Positions 1-7,191 of a stretch of DNA of 19,907 nt are shown here, one piece after another; the stretch's first letter is position 1; each line of letters opens with the position of its first letter. Where the stretch lies: NCBI GenBank assembly GCA_964588795.1, contig CAZPQN010000037.1:1-19907 (forward strand). Direction: 5' to 3'. The notes beneath the pieces are model-generated. The model saw only the letters and a program-made list of their open reading frames with translations, was not told where the DNA came from and did not search any database. The stretch comes from CAZPQN01 sp964588795 (GTDB lineage: Bacteria > Fidelibacterota > UBA2242). Both the position numbers and the translations under genes were made by a program.

Positions 1-1092
1 ATGAAGATTGATTTGATTGTCGGCGCCCGACCGAATTACATGAAAGCCGCGCCGGTTTTTCGCGCCCTGCAGAGGTATCCGCACTGCACGGTGCGCCTGG
101 TGCATACCGGTCAGCATTACGATGAAAAGATGTCGCAGGTCTTTTTCCGGGAATTGGAATTACCGCCGCCCGATATCTACTTAGGTGTGGGTTCGGGAAC
201 GCATGGCGCGCAGACCGGGCGCATCATGCTGACTTACGAATCTGCCATGCTGGAAAATTTACCCGATGTGGTTCTGGTCGCGGGTGATGTCAATTCCACA
301 ATGGCCTGCGCCTTAGTTGCGGTTAAGTTGCATTGCGCGGTTGGACATATCGAGGCGGGTCTGCGCAGTCGTGACTGGAGTATGCCGGAAGAAATCAATC
401 GCATCGTCACCGATCGCATCGCGGATTATCTTTTTACCACGAGCCGGGACGCGGATGATAACCTGCGGCAGGAGGGCGTACCGGACGCCAAAATCTTTTT
501 GGTAGGCAATACGATGATTGATTCGCTGTACTATTACCTGCCGCGTGTCCGCCAATTGGACCTGCGCCACAAATACGCAGTTCGTCCAGGCGAATATATT
601 TTGGTGACCCTGCACCGACCGTCCAACGTGGATGACCCGGAAGTTCTGCGCGGCTTGTGCCAGATGCTGGTCGAGCTCCAGAAGCGTCTGCCGGTGATTC
701 TGCCTTTGCATCCGCGCACGCGCAAAATGCTGACGGAGTTCGGGTTGGATAAACTGATGACCAATGCGCCGGGTCTGATCCTGACCGAGCCGCTTGGCTA
801 TCTCGAATTTTTAAAATTGGAAACCGAAGCGGGTTTGGTACTGACTGATTCCGGCGGCGTGCAGGAAGAAACCACCGTGCTGGGCATTCCCTGTCTGACC
901 ATGCGCGCCAATACCGAACGCCCCATCACCATCTGGGAAGGCACGAATATTTTGGTTGGCAGTGATCCGCAAAAGGTCTATGCGCAGGCCATGGCCATTT
1001 TGGATGGTCAACGTCCGGCGGGTAAAATTCCGCCCCTGTGGGATGGACACGCCGCGGAACGCATTGCGGCGATTGTTGCCGGACGTCGCTGA
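1..1092 (+). CDS. wecB: UDP-N-acetylglucosamine 2-epimerase (non-hydrolysing)
   Basis: This enzyme interconverts UDP-GlcNAc and UDP-ManNAc in the cytoplasm and feeds ManNAc-type sugars into surface polysaccharides. The 363-residue product has the family's usual length. It opens with GARPNYMKAAPV (residues 8-19), the nucleotide-sugar binding start of this GT-B-fold family. Residues expected to be catalytic can be placed: D96 in AGDVNST, E118 in GHIEAGLRS, E130/E131 in MPEEINR and H205 in TLHRPSNV. DSGGVQEE (283-290) is the conserved UDP-binding stretch. The ATG is the first base of the window, so the ribosome site and promoter are out of view. The protein begins as family members do, so the gene is probably complete. 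The next gene starts 104 bases downstream with its own promoter. No neighbouring polysaccharide glycosyltransferases are visible. Confidence 0.93.
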   Translation: MKIDLIVGARPNYMKAAPVFRALQRYPHCTVRLVHTGQHYDEKMSQVFFRELELPPPDIYLGVGSGTHGAQTGRIMLTYESAMLENLPDVVLVAGDVNSTMACALVAVKLHCAVGHIEAGLRSRDWSMPEEINRIVTDRIADYLFTTSRDADDNLRQEGVPDAKIFLVGNTMIDSLYYYLPRVRQLDLRHKYAVRPGEYILVTLHRPSNVDDPEVLRGLCQMLVELQKRLPVILPLHPRTRKMLTEFGLDKLMTNAPGLILTEPLGYLEFLKLETEAGLVLTDSGGVQEETTVLGIPCLTMRANTERPITIWEGTNILVGSDPQKVYAQAMAILDGQRPAGKIPPLWDGHAAERIAAIVAGRR

Positions 1093-1158
1093 TCGGCTGC
1101 GGTTCAGCAATTCCGGGATTGAGAAAAAGTTGCGGCGCTCCAATCGGCAAATCCCCGC

Positions 1159-1187
1159 TTGAAAATCTCTGAATTTTTGGCTATACT
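1159..1187 (+). promoter_or_regulatory. Sigma70-like promoter of the GNAT gene
   Basis: TTGAAA (1159-1164) and TATACT (1182-1187) are separated by exactly 17 bases, a near-consensus pair. The start codon of the next gene lies only 9 bases after the -10 box. Transcription would therefore begin about 2-4 bases before the ATG, giving a leaderless or almost leaderless mRNA. A GGAG at 1191-1194 is only 2 bases from the ATG, too close for a normal ribosome site. Confidence 0.6.
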
Positions 1188-1196
1188 TGCGGAGCA

Positions 1197-1772
1197 ATGG
1201 ACAAACCAGCACGCGAACTGTTCGAAGTAACCTTATCGGAGACCAAAAGCCGGGTTTTGGCCTCGACGTCCAACGGCATTGCCGTCGAAATCGTTGAACA
1301 TTTAGGCGAAACGGATTTCAGTCGCGTGGTCAAGGTCTCGGAAACGCTGGTGGACAACTTTGGGCAACAGGCGCGGTTCAATCGCACTGCGGTGAAAAAA
1401 TATTTCAATTATCCCAAGACGATGCCATTTGTCATCAAATACCGCGGCATCATTGAGGGTTTTATCATCGGAGTGCCGTTGGAGTTTTTCGGCAAGGAAA
1501 GCTGGGTGCAGTGCGATGAACAATTGGGCAAAGGCACCACGATCTACACTTATGCTTTCATTGTCTCGCGTGAGCATCGCGCCCTCGGTTTAGCCAAAAT
1601 GCTCAAGCGCGTTTACCAGAGCACCCTTAAACGCCACGGGTATCAGTTCATCACCGGCCATGTGCGGGAAGGTGTGGCGGCCAATTTCACCCGCAACGCC
1701 GAAGTCGTGCGCAAGTTCGACAACTGGAACAATACCGGCTTTACCTTCGAATATTACCGTTCTCGGCTGTAA
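1197..1772 (+). CDS. GNAT-family N-acetyltransferase
   Basis: Predicted cytoplasmic acyl-CoA-dependent N-acetyltransferase of 191 residues; the acceptor is unknown. The C-terminal half shows the GNAT fold: a strand (YTYAFIVS, about 117-124) followed by REHRALGLAKMLKRVY, which holds the RxxGxA acyl-CoA pyrophosphate loop and the start of helix 3. A later strand FITGHVRE and the segment NTGFTFEYYRSRL match the usual last strands. The N-terminal ~70 residues (acceptor side) match nothing I recognise. The ATG at 1197 is chosen because it immediately follows a strong promoter; there is no well-spaced ribosome site. The gene converges on the deacetylase gene with 69 bases between the stops. The family call is solid, the substrate is not. 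Confidence 0.8.
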   Translation: MDKPARELFEVTLSETKSRVLASTSNGIAVEIVEHLGETDFSRVVKVSETLVDNFGQQARFNRTAVKKYFNYPKTMPFVIKYRGIIEGFIIGVPLEFFGKESWVQCDEQLGKGTTIYTYAFIVSREHRALGLAKMLKRVYQSTLKRHGYQFITGHVREGVAANFTRNAEVVRKFDNWNNTGFTFEYYRSRL

Positions 1773-1841
1773 AACCCGCGAAATGATTTTATCGCCTGAC
1801 GCTTTGCCGCTTCTAAAAGCCGGCGGCGAATGACGCTTGTT

Positions 1842-2732
1842 TCAGTAGCCGGTGGGAACCGGAGATCGCATGGCTTCCAGGCCGTAGCGGCTCACCAGGT
1901 CGCGATAGGTCACCAACTGGATTTTCTGCCGACGCAGGACTTTGTGGAATTTGGAGGAGCAAAGCGCGTCGCATTCCGCCTGACGATGACGGCTCATGTC
2001 TTTCAGGCCGTGGGGATTGAGATCGATCAGGGCGTCCATTTCGGTGCCAGCCTGCCCGATGTGGCAAACCAGCAGATTGACCTGCTCCGGCGTCAACTGT
2101 TTGATGCATTGCACCAGGCTGTCCGCCTTTTCAGTCGGCGCGATGCCGTACACGCCGCGGGCGTCTTTTTCCCCGAAGTAACGGGAAATGCCCAGGTGAT
2201 ATTCGCGCGCCAATTGCTCCACCAGCGCTCTGAGTTCCGGCGTGCTGACCGCCGTGCCCATGTGATAATCGACGTAATCAATGCGCAGACCGGAGCGCAG
2301 GGCGCGTTCGATCTGCGCGCGCAGTTCCAGCTCGCATTCCTCCAGGCGCGGCAGATTATCGAACAAGGCCTGCCGCGAGGGAAAGAAATAGCCGCAGGTA
2401 TCCACCAGACTCGGCACTGTTTTGCCGCCGCACAGCGGACCCCACCGATAGTTCTGCCATTCGGCGTTGAGCGTCAGGTGCACACCCACCGCGACCTGCG
2501 GCATTTCCCGGAGCATTGCCACCGCTTCCTGATACCACGGGCAAACGAACATCACGGAGGCCGACAGCGGCAGACCGGTGGCGGCGACCTTTTTAAAGGC
2601 CTGATTGACGGCGTGCGTCATGCCGAGATCGTCACAGCGGATGAGCAATTGGGTTTGACCCGCAGCGCTTCCGAATAAGGCGATGCTCAACATGAAAACG
2701 ATGAGCGGCGTGCGGCGCGGCTGATTCGGCAT
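1842..2732 (-). CDS. Exported YdjC/ChbG-family carbohydrate deacetylase
   Basis: Metal-dependent deacetylase of the YdjC/ChbG/HpnK family, which removes acetyl groups from N-acetylated sugars such as chito-oligosaccharides. The 296-residue product starts with a basic segment and hydrophobic core ending SAAG (about residues 9-25), a Sec signal peptide. Metal and catalytic candidates are D34-D35 in IRCDDLGMTH, H85 in VGVHLTL, H157 in YVDYHMG and H224 in VCHIG (usually CHPG). I chose the ATG at 2732, not one 75 bases upstream, because GAGGAA lies just before it on this strand and the signal peptide then begins properly. Well-known family members are cytoplasmic, so export is unusual; no lipobox is visible, so a periplasmic or secreted enzyme is inferred. 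It is divergent from the receptor gene, 186 bases apart. The substrate is unproven. Confidence 0.85.
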   Translation of the reverse strand: MPNQPRRTPLIVFMLSIALFGSAAGQTQLLIRCDDLGMTHAVNQAFKKVAATGLPLSASVMFVCPWYQEAVAMLREMPQVAVGVHLTLNAEWQNYRWGPLCGGKTVPSLVDTCGYFFPSRQALFDNLPRLEECELELRAQIERALRSGLRIDYVDYHMGTAVSTPELRALVEQLAREYHLGISRYFGEKDARGVYGIAPTEKADSLVQCIKQLTPEQVNLLVCHIGQAGTEMDALIDLNPHGLKDMSRHRQAECDALCSSKFHKVLRRQKIQLVTYRDLVSRYGLEAMRSPVPTGY

Positions 2733-2775
2733 ATTAAATTCCTCGCGTAAAATTTGACTGGTTTTGCACAGCCGA

Positions 2776-2804
2776 ATATTAAGCCATTTCCCGGCGAAAA
2801 TCAA
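2776..2804 (-). promoter_or_regulatory. Candidate promoter of the deacetylase gene
   Basis: Read on the minus strand, TTGATT (2804-2799) and TAATAT (2781-2776) are 17 bases apart, each matching four of six sigma70 consensus positions. The predicted transcript starts near 2769 and has a leader of about 36 bases carrying the GAGGAA ribosome site. The rest of the 186-base divergent gap shows only a weak candidate for the receptor gene (TTTCCA 2883-2888, TATGCT 2907-2912). Confidence 0.4.
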
Positions 2805-2918
2805 CAAACGGGGCGCTCAATCTATTTTTTCATCAGACAGGTTAACCGTTCACGCCCGCGCGTGACCATCCGCCGATTGCATTTTCCATTGCCGGTGATT
2901 GGGCAGTATGCTTGCGCT

Positions 2919-5162
2919 ATGTTAAATTGGTGGGTGATTAGAACTGGGATGCTGACGATGCTGATGTTGGGCTTGCTCCGGACGCAATTAAACGGAGCAC
3001 AGCCGCAGGAACTCAACGGTTGGGTGGTGGATAGCCTGACCCAGCGCGGCATTGCGCAGGTCAATGTCCTGATCGCCGGCACGCATACGGGTACCAGCAC
3101 CGACGAACATGGTTTTTTCCGGCTGACGGTGCGGGAATTTCGTCCCGGCGCGCAGTTGGTATTTCGCCACATCGCTTATGAAACGTGCAGTATGCCTTTG
3201 ACGCAGTTTACGGCGGGGCAAACGATTTTCCTGCGCTTCAAACCCATCAGTCTGCCGGAAGTCAGCGCCGAAGCCAAGCGCAAAAGCTTCATTTACGAGA
3301 AGGAACTGACCAATTTGGTGACGCCCATCCCGGCGCAGGATTTCGAGGTGCGCGGTTTTACCGATGCGGCCGATCTCCTGCGCAGTGACCAGAGCATTTT
3401 GGTCAGCGAAACCGGCAGTGGCCGCAAAACCATTTCGGTGCGCGGCGCCAACGCGGATGAAGTGGTCATCCTTTTAGACGGAGTCAAAATCAACAACAAT
3501 TTCAATAACCAGTTCGATCTGGGACTGATCGACCTGAGCGGGTTGCAGCAGGTGGACATCATCCGCGGCGCCAATTTGGCGACGACGGGCAGTTACGGTA
3601 GTGCCGCGGTGATCAATCTGATTACGCGCAATCAGCAGGATTATTTGCTGAATTTCAAACAGCGCTTCGGCAGTTACAATTCCGGCGACTGGAGTGCCAG
3701 TCTGTGCAAGTCCCTGCGCGGCCTGAACTGCTTCGCTTCTTACAAGGCGGGAGCGATGACGCAAAATTATGCCGGCATGGAGGCCTCAACGGCGCCGATT
3801 CGCCATACCACGCGCAATTATTTGGTCAATCTGCAGAAGAGTTTTCCAGTTAATCACCTGCCGGATTCCGGGCATCAGATCCATGCCAAACTGATTGGCA
3901 CGACCCGGCGCTACCACAATCCGCGTCAGGTGGAAAGCATCCGCGACAGCGACCTGCTGGGCAGTGGCGGCTACAGCGGTTACCTTGTGCCATTCGGGCG
4001 CACGATCGTAAATATTACCCAGCAGAGCATGGCGCAGAATTATGACTACCGCTCCGGCGATGCCGACGGATTCAATCGGGTGCATGACCACACTACGACA
4101 CTCGGCATGGAGCAGGCGATCCGGCACAATAATTTTAATGTTTTCGTCGGCACCGATCTCAGCCGGGCGCGCCTGGAACAGGAACGTACTTTCTGGGACA
4201 GCTATTATCGGGTCGTTTTGCGCCGTTCCGATTTTGAGCGGCGCCGTCAGGTGCATTTCGCCGCCTTTCAGTTTGTCAATTCAGCGGAACGCACCGGTCT
4301 CGCGTGGCAGGCGGTGGATTTTACGTTGGGCCTGGATCGCGTGCAGGATCAGTTGCCCGGCGACCTGTTCAGCACCACGGACACTCTGCCGGTCAGCCGC
4401 AAATGGTCGGAAAGTTCCTACCAGTTGACGATTACCTTCGCTGACCAGCCGAAGAACCCCGCCCAGCGTTTTTATTGCACCTATGGCTTTACCAGCACGG
4501 TACCGGCGCTCTATCAGCAGATGCAGTATGCCCTCTACCGGCGCTACGCCAATCCGAGCCCATTCCTGGTCCCGGAGTACAAAAAGAATTTGGAAGTGGG
4601 CGGCTTGTGGGAAGGCACTGCACCCCTGACGGGCTGGAGCTATCAGTTGAATGCGGCGGTGTTCCGCACCTTTTATGACAACAAGTTTCGCGAGATTCGG
4701 CGCATGCAGAATCCCAATCCCGTCTATGATAATTTTGCCCTGGCGGAAATCACCGGCCTCGACCTGCAGGCGCGCGTGACGGGATGGGAACAAAAGGCGG
4801 CGCTGACGGTTGCGTTTTCGCGTTATATTCTTTCGGATAAAGGGGCTTTTCCCTTCAAGCCGGAGCAGAAATTCACCACCACGCTCACTTTACGCAGGGG
4901 CGGCTTCAGCGGCGAGCTGGTCTGGTTTGCCGAAAGCGCCCGCCGCGGCCTGATCATGGATCAATACCTGCGCATGAAACCCGCCAGGATTGCGGCGTAT
5001 GCCAACTGCGACGTGCATTTTCAGCAGGAGGTGCGTTTCTGGCGGTTGACCTCGCAAATCGCTTTCAGCGCCCGCAATCTGCTGAAGAAAGATCTGGTAT
5101 TCGATGGCATCATGCTGTACGACCGCCGGTTTTACCTGAATTGGGGCATTGAACTGCGATGA
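2919..5162 (+). CDS. TonB-dependent outer-membrane receptor
   Basis: Outer-membrane beta-barrel that imports a bulky ligand using TonB energy; the ligand is not identifiable. The 747-residue product has, in order: a signal peptide with a MLTMLMLGLL core (about 1-27); a carboxypeptidase-regulatory-like beta-sandwich (about 31-110, with GTSTDEHGFFRL), the SusC-type N-terminal extension; a plug domain (about 125-240) with ISVRGANADEVVILLDG, QQVDIIRGA and GSAAVINLITR; and a long aromatic-rich barrel ending in LNWGIELR. The ATG at 2919 puts the signal peptide at the N-terminus; an open frame running back to 2754 would prepend a charged non-signal stretch. No ribosome site precedes the ATG. The stop overlaps the next start (ATGA). 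No SusD-like partner is present. At under 800 residues it is nearer in size to BtuB/CirA-type receptors than to true SusC. Confidence 0.9.
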   Translation: MLNWWVIRTGMLTMLMLGLLRTQLNGAQPQELNGWVVDSLTQRGIAQVNVLIAGTHTGTSTDEHGFFRLTVREFRPGAQLVFRHIAYETCSMPLTQFTAGQTIFLRFKPISLPEVSAEAKRKSFIYEKELTNLVTPIPAQDFEVRGFTDAADLLRSDQSILVSETGSGRKTISVRGANADEVVILLDGVKINNNFNNQFDLGLIDLSGLQQVDIIRGANLATTGSYGSAAVINLITRNQQDYLLNFKQRFGSYNSGDWSASLCKSLRGLNCFASYKAGAMTQNYAGMEASTAPIRHTTRNYLVNLQKSFPVNHLPDSGHQIHAKLIGTTRRYHNPRQVESIRDSDLLGSGGYSGYLVPFGRTIVNITQQSMAQNYDYRSGDADGFNRVHDHTTTLGMEQAIRHNNFNVFVGTDLSRARLEQERTFWDSYYRVVLRRSDFERRRQVHFAAFQFVNSAERTGLAWQAVDFTLGLDRVQDQLPGDLFSTTDTLPVSRKWSESSYQLTITFADQPKNPAQRFYCTYGFTSTVPALYQQMQYALYRRYANPSPFLVPEYKKNLEVGGLWEGTAPLTGWSYQLNAAVFRTFYDNKFREIRRMQNPNPVYDNFALAEITGLDLQARVTGWEQKAALTVAFSRYILSDKGAFPFKPEQKFTTTLTLRRGGFSGELVWFAESARRGLIMDQYLRMKPARIAAYANCDVHFQQEVRFWRLTSQIAFSARNLLKKDLVFDGIMLYDRRFYLNWGIELR

Positions 5163-6049
5163 AAATGAAACTGCTGAGCGGTGGTCTGCTGTTGGTTGTG
5201 TTGGGTTTGAGTTGGATTGCCTGTACATCCAATCCCTTTTTCGATGATGATGAAATCCGGAGTGCGCAGTTGAGCGGCCGGCTCAGGTTGGAAGGCAGTG
5301 ATCTGCCGGATTCAGCCCTGGTGTGGCTGGAGGGACTCAACGTTTACGATTACACGGATGCCGCAGGCGATTTCGCGCTGTTGTTGCCGGCACCGGAAAC
5401 GCAGGGCGTTGGCGGCGGGGCCAACGGCACGTACAATTTGTTTTTTTACGTGGGCAATTACTACATCCAGACCCTGCCCATCCAATTGGTAGAAGGCCGG
5501 GTGAAAACCAACCAAAAGCTGGTGCGCGACAATGGGAAACTGCGCCAGACGGTACAACTCACTAAATGTCTGGCAATCACTACGACCATCGAGCCGGAGA
5601 CTTTGACAACCACCAGCGGCGGCACAGTCAGGATTTCGCTGAACCTGCACGCGATGCAGGACTCGGTGACGTATTGGAGTCTGATCTGGAACGAGCCGAT
5701 CGGTGCCACCACGCGCTTGCACCATGCCGGTCAGTATCTGAAAGCCTGCCCGCCGGGAGACAGTCGCGCTCAATTTTTCTATAATCAGCAATGTTTTCCG
5801 TACATCTCCGGAGTGCCGGGCGGCGACACGAAACGCCTGAGCGAAGAACTGACCATCCAACCCGGTCAACTGTCCGCTGGCCGCTACCTTGTCGGGCATG
5901 TTTTTTATGTTCTGGATGACGCCATCCCATCCAATATCAGCGCTTTCTACGGCAACCTCACGCAGTTTTCGGAGGATCCGCAATTTATCGAAAAGTATCT
6001 GCGTCAACCACTCAAGCAACAGACTGCGCTACTGACCGTATTGCCCTGA
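5159..6049 (+). CDS. Putative lipoprotein coupled to the TonB receptor
   Basis: Function unknown. The 296-residue product starts with MKMKLLSGGLLLVVLGLSW and a likely lipidated cysteine, C22, in WIAC; tryptophan at -3 is atypical for a lipobox, so lipidation is likely but not certain. Residue +2 is Thr, so outer-membrane retention would be expected. Residues about 36-115 resemble a carboxypeptidase-regulatory-like beta-sandwich (LSGRLRLEG, then YDYTDAAGDFALLLP), and about 140-295 look like a further Ig-like beta domain (TIEPETLTTTSGGTVRISL). The ATG overlaps the receptor stop as ATGA, implying translational coupling and joint function, perhaps as a surface accessory that captures ligand for the receptor. 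I see no similarity to SusD. A terminator follows. Confidence 0.75.
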   Translation: MKMKLLSGGLLLVVLGLSWIACTSNPFFDDDEIRSAQLSGRLRLEGSDLPDSALVWLEGLNVYDYTDAAGDFALLLPAPETQGVGGGANGTYNLFFYVGNYYIQTLPIQLVEGRVKTNQKLVRDNGKLRQTVQLTKCLAITTTIEPETLTTTSGGTVRISLNLHAMQDSVTYWSLIWNEPIGATTRLHHAGQYLKACPPGDSRAQFFYNQQCFPYISGVPGGDTKRLSEELTIQPGQLSAGRYLVGHVFYVLDDAIPSNISAFYGNLTQFSEDPQFIEKYLRQPLKQQTALLTVLP

Positions 6050-6084
6050 CGCCGATCCTGAAAAAGGAGGGCGGTTGGTTTTTT
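6050..6084 (+). terminator. Hairpin terminator after the lipoprotein gene
   Basis: The stem is CGCC (6050-6053) plus TCCT (6056-6059), paired with AGGA (6065-6068) and GGCG (6070-6073) around a GAAAA loop, with a small GA/G bulge. A T run at 6079-6084 follows. It begins right after the TGA stop and separates the receptor/lipoprotein unit from the sugar operon. Confidence 0.5.
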
Positions 6085-6089
6085 CCTGA

Positions 6090-6118
6090 TTGTAAACAAA
6101 AACCGCTGTGCTTAATTT
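6090..6118 (+). promoter_or_regulatory. Weak candidate promoter of the sugar operon
   Basis: TTGTAA (6090-6095) is followed 17 bases later by TAATTT (6113-6118). The match is partial, but it lies just after the terminator and just before the ribosome site GGAGG (6128-6132) of the ROK gene. No operator palindrome is obvious. Confidence 0.3.
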
Positions 6119-6140
6119 TAGCGCCATGGAGGTCAATGCA

Positions 6141-7079
6141 ATGCAGGTTATCGGAATAGATTTGGGGGGCACCAAACTGACCAGCGGGCTGATTGATACC
6201 GAGGGCGGCATTCAGCACCAGGAATATGTGCCACTCGAAAAGAAAAAAGGTGCGGAAGTTGCGCAACTCATCAAGGCGGAAATCGCGCGTCTGCGGGCCA
6301 TTGCATCGGCGATACGCGGAGTGGGGATTGCCGTGCCCGGCATCTACAGCGCCAATAGCGGCCGGGTCTGGGCGCCCAATATCCCGGAATGGGAAGATTA
6401 TCCGCTTTTGGATGATTTAAAGCGCAGTCTGCCGAAGAAACTGCCGGTGCGGATTGACAGTGACCGGGCGTGCTACATTTTGGGCGAAACCTGGCAGGGT
6501 GCCGCGCGCGGGAGCCGCAACGCCATTTTTTTGGCGATCGGCACCGGCATTGGAGCAGGGCTTCTGGTAGATGGCCGGATTTTACGCGGGCAGGGTGATA
6601 TTGCCGGGGCGGTGGGCTGGTTGGCGCTGACTACCCGGCATATCGCCGATTATTCCACCTGCGGCTGTTTCGAATTCCACGGTTCAGGCACCGGCTTGGC
6701 GCACATTGCCCGCGGCCGTTTGCTAAATGATAAGTACTATAACGGTCAAATGCACGGGAAATTGATCAGCGAGATCGGCGCGCCCGACCTTTTTCAGGCC
6801 TACGACAGCGGTGACCCTATCGCAACCGCGGTGCTGAATGAAGCGATCACCTACTGGGGCCTGGCTACCGCCAACCTGATCAGCACGTTCAATCCGGAGG
6901 TTGTGGTATTCGGCGGCGGTGTTTTCGGCCCGGGCGAGCGTTTTCTCAATCGTATCATCGCGGAAGCGCGTTTATGGGCGCAACCCATAGCGATGGCGCA
7001 GGTGCGTATTACGGTTTCCAGCTTAGGACAGCAAGCCGGGCTGTTGGGTGCCGGTCGTCTGGCCTTTTTAGAAGAGTGA
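6141..7079 (+). CDS. ROK-family sugar kinase-like protein
   Basis: Predicted cytoplasmic ATP-dependent sugar kinase (glucose, ManNAc, GlcNAc or similar), 312 residues, without a DNA-binding N-terminus and so not a ROK repressor. GIDLGGTK (5-12) is the phosphate-1 loop, D108 in IDSDRA matches the ROK catalytic base, and LAIGTGIGAGLLVDG (131-145) is the second ATP loop. The family zinc site is degenerate: the usual GH is GW (W160), and of the CxCGxxGC cysteines only CGC (C174, C176) remains before FE. The ATG at 6141 is chosen for its GGAGG site 8 bases upstream and because the family motif starts straight after; a GTG at 6108 is open but lacks a site. It is first in a four-gene operon, 112 bases before the permease. 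The substrate is unknown. Confidence 0.82.
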   Translation: MQVIGIDLGGTKLTSGLIDTEGGIQHQEYVPLEKKKGAEVAQLIKAEIARLRAIASAIRGVGIAVPGIYSANSGRVWAPNIPEWEDYPLLDDLKRSLPKKLPVRIDSDRACYILGETWQGAARGSRNAIFLAIGTGIGAGLLVDGRILRGQGDIAGAVGWLALTTRHIADYSTCGCFEFHGSGTGLAHIARGRLLNDKYYNGQMHGKLISEIGAPDLFQAYDSGDPIATAVLNEAITYWGLATANLISTFNPEVVVFGGGVFGPGERFLNRIIAEARLWAQPIAMAQVRITVSSLGQQAGLLGAGRLAFLEE

Positions 7080-7191
7080 GCAGGCCACCGGGCGGATGGA
7101 GTACACCGCGGCGGGTAAATGCGGGTTAATGACTTTCAGGATGGGCAGCGGGCGAAACGTTTGACAGGCAAAGATTATCACGGGAGTTAAA

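Noticed and set aside
1806..1827. GCCGC/GCGGC hairpin between convergent genes as a terminator
   Set aside because: The loop is 12 bases and there is no T run on either strand.
1830..2678. A 282-codon open frame opposite the deacetylase gene
   Set aside because: It is antisense to a gene with clear catalytic motifs, has no ribosome site and no recognisable domain.
2754..2918. Upstream extension of the TonB receptor frame
   Set aside because: The added residues are charged and would bury the signal peptide, and the stretch covers the divergent promoter region.
6108..6140. GTG start for the ROK gene
   Set aside because: It has no ribosome site, while the ATG at 6141 follows GGAGG at good spacing and starts the protein at the family motif.
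7161..7166. Perfect TTGACA before the permease gene
   Set aside because: No -10-like sequence lies 15-19 bases downstream, so I do not call a promoter.
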